NCBI GenBank assembly: GCA_022402535.1 | Contig: JAKRSD010000020.1 | Location: forward strand, 409,341 to 473,340 | DNA from: Flavobacteriales bacterium | Lineage (GTDB): Bacteria > Bacteroidota > Bacteroidia > CAIKAF01 | DNA: 64,000 nucleotides | Direction: 5' to 3' | Shown here: positions 9,147-17,787 of the stretch, one piece after another | How the letters are laid out: every line of letters starts with the position of its first letter | Numbering within the stretch: the first letter of the stretch is position 1 | Made by a program: the position numbers and the translations under genes | The notes under the pieces: generated by a model | Seen by the model: only the letters and a program-made list of their open reading frames with translations | Told to the model about the DNA's origin: nothing | The model's database searches: none

Positions 9147-9659
9147 ATGATACGGGGCAATATTACTCTTTTTGGCGCTTTTCTGGTGATGGGTTTGTTT
9201 TTTTCGGGGCGGTTATTGGCGCATCCGTTTTATGTGAGCGTAACCGAGGTGCATGCCGATACGCAAAAAAACACGTTGACGGTAAGCTGCCGCATGTTTA
9301 CCGATGATTTGGAAAATGCGCTTAAGCAGGTATTTAACCGCCCTTTCGATTTACTGAATGCCTCTTCCGATAAAGAAATTAACAGCCTGCTGGATGCCTA
9401 TATTCAGCAGCGTTTTTCGATTGGTGTTGCCGGCGTTTTACAAAAACTACAATTTGTGGGTTTTGAACACGAAGAAGAGGCCACCTGGTGTTATCTGGAG
9501 TCGGTAAATTTTTCGGGATTAGGTTCCGTTACGGTTACCAACACCCTTTTATATGATTTTATTCCTGATCAGGTAAATATCATCCACTTTTATGCTATGG
9601 GTTCCCGCCAAAGTTCTCGCCTTGTAAATCCCGAAAAATCAGTGGGTTTTCAGTTTTAA
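9147..9659 (+). CDS. DUF6702 family exported protein
   Basis: 170-residue protein with a signal peptide (hydrophobic stretch ending RLLA) followed directly by HPFYVSVTEV, the hallmark beginning of DUF6702 proteins. A second family trait is the internal HEEEATWCYLE block followed by the short beta-rich end. Function unknown; the family is regularly adjacent to HupE/UreJ-like and M1 peptidase genes in Bacteroidota, as here. A GTG at 9141 would add two residues, but the ATG at 9147 is preferred because the promoter box overlaps the GTG. The gene converges with the SRAP gene, stops 2 bp apart. Confidence 0.78.
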   Translation: MIRGNITLFGAFLVMGLFFSGRLLAHPFYVSVTEVHADTQKNTLTVSCRMFTDDLENALKQVFNRPFDLLNASSDKEINSLLDAYIQQRFSIGVAGVLQKLQFVGFEHEEEATWCYLESVNFSGLGSVTVTNTLLYDFIPDQVNIIHFYAMGSRQSSRLVNPEKSVGFQF

Positions 9660-9661
9660 CA

Positions 9662-10264
9662 TCAAATAACTGTTGCCACAAGGCGGCTGTTCAGCATCAC
9701 CAGTTCTCCCGTATTGAGCCATGCGTTTTCTTTATCTGCCGATATAAGTATGGGCATCCGTTTTTGTGTATTGTGCACCCGGCTCATCAACTCGTTGGCC
9801 TTTGTGGTGAGAAGCGTATATGATTGTATCTGTTCGCCGGTATTTCTGTCAGTCCAAACACTCCAGATTCCGGCAAAGCCAAAGGCTTCTTCGCCGGGCA
9901 AAGTAAGCAGATAGGGCTGTTTGGCTTTTCCTTTGGCATCGAGCCACTGCCATTCAAAAAAACCGTCGGCCAACACCAGGCAACGGTTGTTGATTACATC
10001 CCGAAATGCCGGTTTTTCGTGCAGGGTTTCTATGCGGGCGTTTAGGGTGTGTTTCTTTATGCTGTCGTCTGCCGCCCATGAAGGAATGAGACCCCACTGA
10101 ATCATTTGAATGGTATTGGGGTGATTGTGGGTAATCACCGGCGTTTGCGGATGCTGAAAGCCGTTATACCGACCCGGAATATATCTGTACGGGTCTGCAA
10201 ATCGGGCCTTAAACCGGTTTTCCAGCTCCTGGGCCGACTTAGATTGTTTGGAATGGAAACACAT
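9662..10264 (-). CDS. yedK: SOS response-associated peptidase (SRAP/HMCES/YedK)
   Basis: 200-residue SRAP domain protein that forms a covalent thiazolidine cross-link with abasic sites in single-stranded DNA through its N-terminal cysteine. Catalytic set visible: Cys2 directly after the initiator Met, Asn75 in NARIET, Glu104 in GFFEW and His164 in RVHNTQKRMP. Length matches bacterial YedK (~220). The start codon overlaps the umuC stop by one base (TAATG), so translation is probably coupled and the gene forms the third cistron of a umuD-umuC-SRAP damage-tolerance operon. Confidence 0.93.
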   Translation of the reverse strand: MCFHSKQSKSAQELENRFKARFADPYRYIPGRYNGFQHPQTPVITHNHPNTIQMIQWGLIPSWAADDSIKKHTLNARIETLHEKPAFRDVINNRCLVLADGFFEWQWLDAKGKAKQPYLLTLPGEEAFGFAGIWSVWTDRNTGEQIQSYTLLTTKANELMSRVHNTQKRMPILISADKENAWLNTGELVMLNSRLVATVI

Positions 10265-11523
10265 TATACATGCACGGTAATAATATCAGACAGTTTGGTG
10301 GTGTAGCAGGGCGAAAGTTTTTCCTGTTTCATTTTCCACACGCGCTTCGGATCCTGCACGGCCAGGCGGATTTTCTGCTGCCCGAAAAGGGCGTTCATTT
10401 TGTCCATGGCCTGCATCAGGGCCGGATGTTTCTCGTTACTGTTTTCAAAAAGACTGCGCTGAATCGTCTCTTCCGGGGTAAAATCCTGCACAATAACACC
10501 TGCCTTTTTGTAGGCATAACCGGGTTTAAAAATATGTTTTAACGCCTGGGTGGCAAATTTAGCCAACTCTATCCCCGAATTCGTAGGATAAGGAAGTTTT
10601 ACCAGGATATTCCGGCTGTATTGGGGTAACTCTTTCCGGTGACCGTTTGTGTGTATGAATACCATAAGCGAATTGCAGCATGAGCGCTGCCTGCGCAATT
10701 TTTCGGCACAGGATGTGGCAAATGTGGAAATGCGCTCCCGCAACTGTTCTTCTTCCGTATAATTTTTCTCGAAAGAACGGGTGGTGGCAATGTTTTTTTT
10801 GGGCTCGGGGTGTTCCAAATCCAGCGTAGGAATTCCCTGTAAGTCGTGTTTTAGGCGCAGGCCCACAATAGACATGTGGTTTTGTACGAACCGGTCGCCC
10901 AGGCGGATGAAATCATACGCCGTTTTCACCCCGGTGCCCTGTAATCTTTTGGCATGCTGCCGGCCAATGCCCCAAACGTCCTCTATTTTTAGCCACTTCA
11001 GCGCTTTTATGCGCTTTTCTTCGGTGTCTATGATATATACACCTCCGGTTTGTTCGGTATATTTTTTGGCAATCCGGTTGGCAACCTTTGAGAGGGCTTT
11101 GGTGGGTGCAACTCCCACGCTGATGGGAATTCCCGTCCATTTTAAAACTCTTTGCCGCATTTCTTTTCCATAATCGGACAGGTTATACCGCTCAAAGCCG
11201 CGAAGCTTCAAAAAGGATTCATCAATGCTGTAAATTTCTATTTCGGGTGAATACTCTCCCAATATATTCATCACGCGATGGCTCATATCGCCGTATAAAG
11301 CAAAGTTGGCCGAAAAAACCCAAATATCTTTTTCTTTAAATAATGTTTCATACTGGTATGCCGGAGCGCCCATAGGTACGCCCGCGGCTTTGGCCTCGTT
11401 GCTCCGGGCTATCACACAGCCGTCGTTGTTGGACAGAACCACGATGGGCTTCCCGATTAAATCGGGCCGGAAAACGCGCTCGCAGGACGCGTAAAAATTA
11501 TTGCAATCAATAAGCGCAAACAT
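10264..11523 (-). CDS. umuC: Y-family DNA polymerase V catalytic subunit UmuC
   Basis: 419-residue translesion polymerase. Palm-domain metal ligands: Asp6 in [13 protein letters not shown] and Asp101/Glu102 in [25 protein letters not shown] and the helix-hairpin region [11 protein letters not shown] follow, then the little-finger domain and a C-terminal DUF4113-like tail typical of UmuC rather than DinB. It copies past DNA lesions together with processed UmuD. The ATG at 11523 directly abuts the umuD stop at 11524, and its own stop overlaps the SRAP start, so the three genes form a tight operon. Confidence 0.95.
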   Translation of the reverse strand: MFALIDCNNFYASCERVFRPDLIGKPIVVLSNNDGCVIARSNEAKAAGVPMGAPAYQYETLFKEKDIWVFSANFALYGDMSHRVMNILGEYSPEIEIYSIDESFLKLRGFERYNLSDYGKEMRQRVLKWTGIPISVGVAPTKALSKVANRIAKKYTEQTGGVYIIDTEEKRIKALKWLKIEDVWGIGRQHAKRLQGTGVKTAYDFIRLGDRFVQNHMSIVGLRLKHDLQGIPTLDLEHPEPKKNIATTRSFEKNYTEEEQLRERISTFATSCAEKLRRQRSCCNSLMVFIHTNGHRKELPQYSRNILVKLPYPTNSGIELAKFATQALKHIFKPGYAYKKAGVIVQDFTPEETIQRSLFENSNEKHPALMQAMDKMNALFGQQKIRLAVQDPKRVWKMKQEKLSPCYTTKLSDIITVHV

Positions 11524-11973
11524 TTATACCGATTTTATCACGTGTGTCACAATTCCCCAAATAATAAGCGTGTTTCCTTCTTCAATTTTAATCGGTTGAA
11601 ACGCTTCATTTTCGGGCATCAGCCACAATTCATTTGCGGTTTTTTTTATCCGTTTGGCGGTGAATTCTCCATCAATAAAACAAACGGCTATTTTTCCGTT
11701 TTTCGGCTCCAGACTTCTGTCTATCACCAGCAAATCGCCATCATCAATTCCCGCGTTTTTAAGGGAAAGGCCCTTTACGCGCCCATAAAAAGTTGCCGAT
11801 GGATGTTTGATGAGATGACGGTTTAGGTCTATTGAAATATCGACAAAATCGAGCGCCGGAGAAGGAAACCCTGCACTTATTCCTTCGGAAACATAGGGCA
11901 ACTCCAATTCGGTTTCTGTCAATGCCGAATAAATATCGAGCGTTTTGCTTGTATGTAATTTTAATGGCTGCAT
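11524..11973 (-). CDS. umuD: UmuD-like LexA/S24 family self-cleaving protein
   Basis: 149-residue S24 protein. Alignment by eye to E. coli UmuD gives cleavage at Ala34-Gly35 before FPSPA (Cys24-Gly25 in E. coli), nucleophile Ser70 and general base Lys107 in DGEFTAKR. The residue before Ser70 is Leu and the following is Leu (GLSL) where most relatives have GDSM; the catalytic Ser and Lys are intact. RecA-stimulated self-cleavage would activate the polymerase. It is the first gene of the operon. A TAGATTTG -7-like box lies at 12029-12036 on the minus strand, 56 bp upstream; no LexA operator could be recognised. Confidence 0.9.
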   Translation of the reverse strand: MQPLKLHTSKTLDIYSALTETELELPYVSEGISAGFPSPALDFVDISIDLNRHLIKHPSATFYGRVKGLSLKNAGIDDGDLLVIDRSLEPKNGKIAVCFIDGEFTAKRIKKTANELWLMPENEAFQPIKIEEGNTLIIWGIVTHVIKSV

Positions 11974-12272
11974 GTGTTAAACCCGGTTTGTTGTTTGAAC
12001 TACAAAAATCCTGTCAGTGCCTCTGTTCCAAATCTAACAAAAATTGGCCTGTCGGGTTTCTTGTCCTGCGAATTAAACCGTTTGTATAGGCCAATAAGCC
12101 CCGATTTGTTTATCGGCAGCCTTGTCGGTCCGTGGGTTTGTTGCAGATGGTTAGAAAATCCTTGCGTGTTAAAAAATCATGCCCTAAATTTGGTCGGCAC
12201 ATGGTGCTGGTCTGAAATTATTTTTGGAACCATACCTAAATTTAACCGGCTTTTTACCCCAACTATACTCTT
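11974..12272. other. Divergent intergenic region between umuD and comF-like gene
   Basis: 299 bp holding the outward-facing promoters of the two operons: TAGATTTG on the minus strand at 12029-12036 (umuD side) and TATTTTTG on the plus strand at 12219-12226 (comF side). A plus-strand open frame starting at 11974 runs through it but overlaps comF out of frame and resembles no protein, so it is not called. No LexA-type or other palindromic operator was recognised. Confidence 0.4.
12219..12226 (+). promoter_or_regulatory. -7 promoter element of comF-like gene
   Basis: TATTTTTG, exact TAnnTTTG match, 46 bp before the ATG at 12273. The nearest TTG upstream is 26 bp away (12190-12192), longer than the usual 19-21 bp, so the -33 element is doubtful. 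Confidence 0.4.
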
Positions 12273-12959
12273 ATGTTTTGGCGCGATTTATTTTATCTGG
12301 CTTTTCCGAACCTTTGCCCCGCCTGTGAAAAGCCACTTCCCCAAAAGGCCTCCTTTATTTGTTCGTATTGTTTTGAAACGCTCCCCAAAACAGCGTTTCA
12401 TGGGCAAAAAGAAAATGCCGCCACAAATTTGTTTCGGGGGCGCTATCCTTTTGATCGGGTAACTTCTGCCCTTTATTTTTCAAAGGACGGTTCGGTTCAG
12501 AAAATTCTTCACTCAATTAAATACAAGGGGAATACAAGCCTCGCCGAAAGTTTAGGCGAATGGTACGGAAAAGTCTTATTTTCAGAAAACACGCTGGCGA
12601 ATGCACCCTGTTTTGTTCCCGTTCCGTTACATGAAAAAAAGCAGTATCAAAGGGGATATAATCAGGCTTTATATTGGGCCAAAGGATTATCTAAAGGATA
12701 TGAAGGGTCTTTTGTATATCCTGCCCTGCAGCGAAACCTTCCCACAGAAACCCAAACCAAAAAGGGGCGATACGACCGTTGGAAAAATGTGGAACATGTT
12801 TTTGAGGTCTTACCGGATTTTCAGCCTGAAAACAAACACATTGTGTTGGTAGACGATGTGCTTACCACAGGGGCCACCCTGGAGTCTTGCGCGCGGGCGC
12901 TACAAAGGGCGGGGGCAAATCAGATTTCGGTGGTTACTTTGGCTTATGCCGGCGGCTGA
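12273..12959 (+). CDS. comF: ComF family phosphoribosyltransferase-like protein
   Basis: 228 residues. The N-terminus has a zinc-ribbon-like pair CPAC (15-18) and CSYC (30-33); the C-terminal half is a type I phosphoribosyltransferase fold with the PRPP-binding loop VLVDDVLTTGAT and the upstream PVPLHEKKQYQRGYNQA block typical of ComF/GntX. In naturally competent bacteria ComF takes part in DNA uptake; in Bacteroidota the role is not established, so the symbol is by family only. An upstream TATTTTTG box supports the start chosen. The MsrC-like gene follows 68 bp downstream with its own promoter element. Confidence 0.88.
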   Translation: MFWRDLFYLAFPNLCPACEKPLPQKASFICSYCFETLPKTAFHGQKENAATNLFRGRYPFDRVTSALYFSKDGSVQKILHSIKYKGNTSLAESLGEWYGKVLFSENTLANAPCFVPVPLHEKKQYQRGYNQALYWAKGLSKGYEGSFVYPALQRNLPTETQTKKGRYDRWKNVEHVFEVLPDFQPENKHIVLVDDVLTTGATLESCARALQRAGANQISVVTLAYAGG

Positions 12960-13012
12960 TCCGTTTATGGCAGAAACAAAGACAGTGATGAGGGCCAAAA
13001 GAGGAATCGGAT

Positions 13013-13020
13013 TACCTTTG
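13013..13020 (+). promoter_or_regulatory. -7 promoter element of the fRMsr gene
   Basis: TACCTTTG, exact TAnnTTTG match, 7 bp before the ATG at 13028; no -33 TTG seen. A near-leaderless mRNA is implied. Confidence 0.5.
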
Positions 13021-13027
13021 TGCCCGA

Positions 13028-13486
13028 ATGAAAGTAGAATTATATCAAAAACTAAATAACGAAGTTAGGGCGGTAATCACCGGAGAAGAAGATTTAATTG
13101 CCAATCTGGCCAATGTGGCCGCTTTAATTAAACACACATTTAATCCGTGGTGGGTCGGATTTTATTTGGTAAAGGGCGAAGATTTGGTGTTGGGTCCGTT
13201 TCAGGGTCCGGTGGCATGCACCCGCATACCCAAAGGAAAAGGCGTTTGCGGACACGCCAGGGCAATTAAGACAACCGTGATTGTGCCCGATGTGCATAAA
13301 TTTGAGGGGCACATTGCCTGCAGCTCGGAGTCTAATTCTGAAATCGTAGTGCCGCTTATACATAAGGGCGAAGTGTGGGCCGTGTTAGATATTGACAGCG
13401 CCGACTTTAATGCATTTGACGAAGAAGACAAAAAGGGGCTGGAAGAACTTGTGCAATTCATTTTGCCAAATGCCGTTAATCCCTGA
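13028..13486 (+). CDS. msrC: Free methionine-(R)-sulfoxide reductase (GAF domain)
   Basis: 152-residue single GAF-domain enzyme that reduces free Met-R-sulfoxide, part of oxidative damage repair in the cytosol. The three redox cysteines Cys64 (ACTRI), Cys74 (GVCGHA) and Cys98 (HIACSS) have the spacing 10 and 24 found in the yeast enzyme (Cys91, Cys101, Cys125). Surrounding GPFQGPVACTRIPKGKG and SNSEIVVPL are family signatures. It is followed after 3 bp by the Ig-like lipoprotein gene, so both are probably co-transcribed from the TACCTTTG promoter at 13013. Confidence 0.95.
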   Translation: MKVELYQKLNNEVRAVITGEEDLIANLANVAALIKHTFNPWWVGFYLVKGEDLVLGPFQGPVACTRIPKGKGVCGHARAIKTTVIVPDVHKFEGHIACSSESNSEIVVPLIHKGEVWAVLDIDSADFNAFDEEDKKGLEELVQFILPNAVNP

Positions 13487-13489
13487 ATT

Positions 13490-15163
13490 ATGGAAAAAGG
13501 GGCCTTTATTCGGTTTTTTTTCTTGGCGGCAGGTGTTTTTCTCTTGGGCGCCTGTGCCAAAGTTATGCCCCTATCCGGCGGAGATCAGGATTCTGAGCCG
13601 CCCCAATACAGAAGTTCAAAACCCGACACCTTTGCCACCGGCTTTGCAGGAAACACCATAAGCATCCGCTTTTCGGAATACATCACGCTGAAAGACCCCA
13701 CACGCGAAATTTTTATTTCTCCGCCGCCCGCGAGCGAGCCCGAGTATGTTTTGAGTGGGCAGGGTGTTAAAATCAAGTTTAAAGATTCGCTTCGGAAAGA
13801 CTTTACCTACATCATTAATTTTGGAAAAGCGCTGGCCGATATAACCGAAGGAAACGTGAATACGGGTTACCGGTTCGTTTTTTCAACAGGAAACGCGATT
13901 GATTCCGGAAGTGTTACCGGGTTTGTTTCAGATGCTTTCTCATCCAAACCGGCCGAAGGGTTTAAGGTAATGTTGTATGAGGCTTCCGTTACAGACTCCT
14001 TTCCTTACAAAGAAAAGCCGCTATACCTGACCTACACGGGAGCGGATGGTCTGTTTCGGTTCGAAAACCTTCGCAAGGGAAGTTATCGGCTTTTTGCGCT
14101 AAAAGAAGAAAACAACACATTTACTTACGATCGCCCGGGCGAAGAAATATCCTTCAAATCAGACCGGATAAACACCGAAGACTCCACCATGCACAATCTG
14201 GTCAGTTTTACAGAAAGTTCGGGCTTGTTTTCTGTGCAAAAAGCAAAGGCGGTTAGCCCCATAAAAATCGAAGTTCTTTTTTCGGGAAAGGCAGAAAAAA
14301 TAGAAGCTTCACCTCTGTTTGGCTTTGAGGAAAACACCTTTTTTGCCTCAGAATTAAATCTATCGGGCGATTCATTAATCATCTGGCATAACCCCGTAAA
14401 GTCTGACTCCTTGGGTATCATCTTGCAGGGCCTAAATCAATCAGACACTTTGGTCATTAAAACCGTAAAAACAGAACCGGCCACAAAGCCCGGTATCGGC
14501 AGAAAAGGAGGGGGACCGACGGCGGCAGTACCGTTTGTGCGTTTTTCAGCTGCAGGCAATGAAAAAGCCGATCGTTTTTCCATTCCTCATTTTCTCTTCA
14601 ACGAACCTCCACTACAAATCGACACCTCAAAAATCTTACTGCTGGCCGACAGTGTTCCCTTTCCCTACACTTGGGAGTATAACAGCCAGACATTTCCCCG
14701 AAAAATTAATCTGATTTTTACCAATCCCGTCAAAACAAAAAAGTGGATTTTAATTTGTGATTCGACAGCATTTACAGGCATTTCTGGTAAAATCTCCGAA
14801 AAACAGGTTTTTTCTTTTGCCTTCCGTCCCGAATCTGAGTATGCCGACATCAAAGTTACTTTGGAGGATTCCCTTACCCAGATGCCACGGATTTGGCAAT
14901 TACTCAAACAGGAAACGGTTATAAGAGAATTGTTTACAAGCCCCGAAAAGAGATCTGTGACATTTGAAAAAATGGAGCCCGGCTCTTACCGTTTACGCAT
15001 GATAGAAGACGTAAACGAAAATAAAAAATGGGATACGGGGTCTTACCCAGAAAAGCGCCAGCCCGAAAAAGTATTCTACCTGATTCAACCCCTTGAACTA
15101 AAGCCCGGGTGGGATTCAGAGGTGGTTTGGAAAATGAATGCCGGCAGAAAATTGAAAAAATAG
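13490..15163 (+). CDS. Ig-like domain lipoprotein (Big_5/SbsA-type N-terminus)
   Basis: 557-residue surface or periplasmic lipoprotein: hydrophobic leader with lipobox LLGAC (Cys22), then a proline-rich PLSGGDQDSEPPQ linker. The N-terminal domain (about 45-150) resembles the Ig-like Big_5 domain common in Bacteroidota lipoproteins (ISIRFSEYITLKDP, then IFISPPP). Residues ~155-220 look like a small carboxypeptidase-regulatory/Cna-B type beta domain (GLFRFENLRKGSYRLFALKE), and a similar GSYRLRMIEDVNENKKWDTG block recurs near the C-terminus. No enzymatic motif; function unknown. It lies 3 bp after the MsrC gene. Confidence 0.75.
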   Translation: MEKGAFIRFFFLAAGVFLLGACAKVMPLSGGDQDSEPPQYRSSKPDTFATGFAGNTISIRFSEYITLKDPTREIFISPPPASEPEYVLSGQGVKIKFKDSLRKDFTYIINFGKALADITEGNVNTGYRFVFSTGNAIDSGSVTGFVSDAFSSKPAEGFKVMLYEASVTDSFPYKEKPLYLTYTGADGLFRFENLRKGSYRLFALKEENNTFTYDRPGEEISFKSDRINTEDSTMHNLVSFTESSGLFSVQKAKAVSPIKIEVLFSGKAEKIEASPLFGFEENTFFASELNLSGDSLIIWHNPVKSDSLGIILQGLNQSDTLVIKTVKTEPATKPGIGRKGGGPTAAVPFVRFSAAGNEKADRFSIPHFLFNEPPLQIDTSKILLLADSVPFPYTWEYNSQTFPRKINLIFTNPVKTKKWILICDSTAFTGISGKISEKQVFSFAFRPESEYADIKVTLEDSLTQMPRIWQLLKQETVIRELFTSPEKRSVTFEKMEPGSYRLRMIEDVNENKKWDTGSYPEKRQPEKVFYLIQPLELKPGWDSEVVWKMNAGRKLKK

Positions 15164-15186
15164 TTCACCATTTTTATGAATTTTGA

Positions 15187-15194
15187 TACATTTG
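15187..15194 (+). promoter_or_regulatory. -7 promoter element of the TetR gene
   Basis: TACATTTG, exact TAnnTTTG match, 33 bp before the ATG at 15228. No -33 TTG at the standard distance. Confidence 0.45.
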
Positions 15195-15227
15195 TCTGTA
15201 CAATAAACCCGATTACACCCTAGATTC

Positions 15228-15881
15228 ATGGGACGCAGACCGTTAAATAAAATCCGGAGCGAAAATCCGGAACGCAGAAAAAAGTGGATTTTACAGCTGA
15301 TTCCTGTTTTTTCACAACAGGGGTTTTCCAAATTCACCATGGATGAAATGGCTCAGTTAATCGGGGTCAGCAAAGCTACTTTTTACAAATATTTCTCCTC
15401 TAAAGAGCAGTTGATTGAAGAAATCATATCGCACAAACTGAACGATATTTCTCAGTTTAAAGGCCCCTTAACGGACAATACTATTCCCTTTGAAGACAGG
15501 CTGTTAACTGCGATTGAAGCGTCTGCGAGTTCGCTGAGAGATCTTTCCACCATCTTTCTGCATGACTTGAAAGAAGAGTTTCCCGGGAAATGGAAAATGA
15601 TTGACGACTTCAAAAACATCTCGCTTATGTTTTTGCGCGAGTTTTATACTCAGGCAAAACAAGAAGGACTCCTCGGCGAATCGGTGTCGCCGGATGCGGT
15701 CGTGGTAATGGACCGGCTAATCTTTTCCGGCATCAGCGATCCGGAACTGTTGAAAAAACACAACATGAACCTGAGAGAGTTTTATATCCAGTATTTTACC
15801 ATTAAATTCGGAGGAATCATGTCGCCGGACAAATACTGCGATTTTAAATTACGGCTGGAAGCGCTTGCAAAATCTCTTTAG
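15228..15881 (+). CDS. TetR/AcrR family transcriptional regulator
   Basis: 217 residues. The N-terminal helix-turn-helix is clear: FSQQGFSKFTMDEMAQLIGVSKATFYKYFSSKEQLIEEII (about 28-67) in pieces typical of TetR_N. The C-terminal ligand-binding region is not assignable. It probably acts as a repressor of nearby or its own expression; the immediate downstream genes encode a LytS/LytTR two-component pair starting 74 bp later. No efflux or lipid gene is adjacent that would suggest the ligand. Confidence 0.9.
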   Translation: MGRRPLNKIRSENPERRKKWILQLIPVFSQQGFSKFTMDEMAQLIGVSKATFYKYFSSKEQLIEEIISHKLNDISQFKGPLTDNTIPFEDRLLTAIEASASSLRDLSTIFLHDLKEEFPGKWKMIDDFKNISLMFLREFYTQAKQEGLLGESVSPDAVVVMDRLIFSGISDPELLKKHNMNLREFYIQYFTIKFGGIMSPDKYCDFKLRLEALAKSL

Positions 15882-15955
15882 TTTTCGGCAATATCTATTC
15901 GTTGGTCTAATTTTATTCCCCCGTTAAGCTCCCCGGGGTTTATATTCGTATTCTT

Positions 15956-17026
15956 ATGAAACAAAACCTCTGGAAAGTGTTTTTCGGGCGGGTGGCCAGA
16001 AATGTATATTTCTGGCTGATTTACAATTTGTTTCAGACTGCAAACCTGTTTACCACGGAGGGCTTGTCGGGGGCAGAAATTTCAGACTCTATTCTCTTTA
16101 ATCTTTTACAGACCGGGTTATTGAGCATTGTGGTGTATGTAAATATTCTTTTTCTGCTTCCCCGTTTTTTCGAAAAAAAACAATACACGCTCTATTTTTT
16201 GCTCATTTCCGGCTGGTTGTTGGTATCGGCCAAGATAACCGAGCTTTTCTTTGATTATTTCTTGTCCAACCACCCCCGGTTTTTAGGCGATACGCAACAA
16301 AACATAACCGATATGCCCTTTGCGGCCGCCTTGTTTTTGGTGGCATTATTCTTATTTGGTTTTACCATGGCCAAGTTTGCCAACGATTATTTTTTGCGAG
16401 AGGATACCGTAAAACAGATGGAAAAAAAGCAGGTAGAAAGCGAACTGAACTTTTTGAAATCGCAGATTAACCCCCACTTTTTATTCAACACGCTAAACAG
16501 CATTTATTCTTTGGCGCTGAAAAAATCTGACGAAACCGCCGAGGTGGTTTTAAAGCTGTCTGACCTGCTCCGCTATATTTTGTATGAATGCAATACGGAC
16601 AGAATTCTGCTCTCTAAAGAAATAGAAACCCTGAAAAACTACATTGAACTGGAGCGGCTACGGACCCGAAGCACCGATCGTATCCGGTTTTCGGTAAACG
16701 GAAATCCGGGACAAATCCGGGTGGCTCCACTCATCTGGATATCATTTGTTGAAAATGCGTTCAAACACGGAATGGGCTCCCGCGGAAACGACGGGTTTGT
16801 AAACATCGAAATGGATATTATGGTGGACAGGGTGGCTTTTAAGGCCATGAATAATTTTTCAGAAAGCCATTCTCCGCAATTGCACGGAGACCAAAAACAA
16901 GGCGGTATAGGCATGGAAAATCTCAAAAAGCGCCTTGCTTTGATTTATCCCGAGAAGCACCGGCTGAAAATTGAAAAAAAAGACGGAATTTTTTTTGTTG
17001 AACTTATAATTGAAACGGAATCATGA
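15956..17026 (+). CDS. LytS/YehU-type sensor histidine kinase
   Basis: 356 residues. The N-terminal half has four hydrophobic helices (about 18-36, 49-69, 78-98, 122-141) without a periplasmic sensor domain. The His_kinase (PF06580-type) domain starts ELNFLKSQINPHFLFNTLNSIY with the phospho-acceptor His174, and the ATPase part shows PLIWISFVENAFKHG (N box) and GGIGMENLKKRL (G box). It signals to the LytTR regulator encoded next, whose start overlaps its stop by 4 bp (ATGA). The stimulus cannot be read from sequence. Confidence 0.93.
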   Translation: MKQNLWKVFFGRVARNVYFWLIYNLFQTANLFTTEGLSGAEISDSILFNLLQTGLLSIVVYVNILFLLPRFFEKKQYTLYFLLISGWLLVSAKITELFFDYFLSNHPRFLGDTQQNITDMPFAAALFLVALFLFGFTMAKFANDYFLREDTVKQMEKKQVESELNFLKSQINPHFLFNTLNSIYSLALKKSDETAEVVLKLSDLLRYILYECNTDRILLSKEIETLKNYIELERLRTRSTDRIRFSVNGNPGQIRVAPLIWISFVENAFKHGMGSRGNDGFVNIEMDIMVDRVAFKAMNNFSESHSPQLHGDQKQGGIGMENLKKRLALIYPEKHRLKIEKKDGIFFVELIIETES

Positions 17027-17733
17027 TGCTAAGTTGTTTAATTGTTGACGACGAACCCCTGGCGGCAGATGTAATCGAATCTTTTGTGGCTAAAATGCCT
17101 CATTTACACCTTACAGGAAAAGTAAACTCGGCCACAGAAGCCCTTTCGGTACTTAAATCCGAAAAGGTGGACATTATGTTTTTAGATATTCAGATGCCCG
17201 AAATGACCGGACTGGAGCTTCTAAAAACGCTACGAAATCCGCCCATTGTTATTTTCACGACGGCGTACCCCAACTATGCTCTAGAAAGTTACGAGATTGA
17301 TGCGGCAGATTATCTGCTCAAGCCTATTGCCTTCGATCGTTTTGTAAAGGCACTCAACAAAGCCGAAGAGAGGCTAAAAAGCATGAATCATGTGGAAAAC
17401 GGAGACACGCCGGATTACATTTTTGTGAAAGCAGATGGCAAGCTTGTAAAAATCAATATACCGGATATCTGTTATGTGGAAGGACTCAAAGATTATGTGA
17501 TTATTCATACGCCACAATCTAAAGTGGTAACCCACAACACCATGAAAAATATTGAGGCACTGTTGTTGACTGACGAAAATTTTATCCGTATTCATCGTTC
17601 ATATATCATCAACCTTCGGTTTGTAAAAGAAATTGAGGGCAACAGCTTTCGGGTTAAAGATCAGTTGCTGACTATTGGCACCACTTTCAAAGAAGACGTG
17701 CAGGCCAAACTTGAAAAATTTCGGTTTAGTTAA
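17023..17733 (+). CDS. LytTR-family response regulator
   Basis: 236 residues: receiver domain (1-~120) with acidic pair Asp9/Asp10, phospho-acceptor Asp55 in FLDIQMPEMTG and Lys in LLKPI, followed by a C-terminal LytTR DNA-binding domain (about 135-235; FVKADGKLVKINIPDICYVEG, IRIHRSYIIN). Translation is coupled to the kinase gene by an ATGA overlap. Such pairs control cell-envelope or metabolite-responsive genes in Bacteroidota; the regulon here is unknown. A second ATG at 17026 is an equally possible start. Confidence 0.94.
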   Translation: MMLSCLIVDDEPLAADVIESFVAKMPHLHLTGKVNSATEALSVLKSEKVDIMFLDIQMPEMTGLELLKTLRNPPIVIFTTAYPNYALESYEIDAADYLLKPIAFDRFVKALNKAEERLKSMNHVENGDTPDYIFVKADGKLVKINIPDICYVEGLKDYVIIHTPQSKVVTHNTMKNIEALLLTDENFIRIHRSYIINLRFVKEIEGNSFRVKDQLLTIGTTFKEDVQAKLEKFRFS

Positions 17734-17787
17734 ACGCTGAACAAAGCTTTCGCTCTTGCGTTGATTTCTTAATTTTTCGCTCATACC

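Noticed and set aside
11974-12060. LexA operator upstream of umuD
   Set aside because: No palindrome of the CTGT-N8-ACAG or GAAC-N4-GTTC types is present.
11974-12462. 162-codon plus-strand open frame between umuD and comF
   Set aside because: It overlaps comF out of frame, has no protein-like pattern, and runs through the umuD promoter region.
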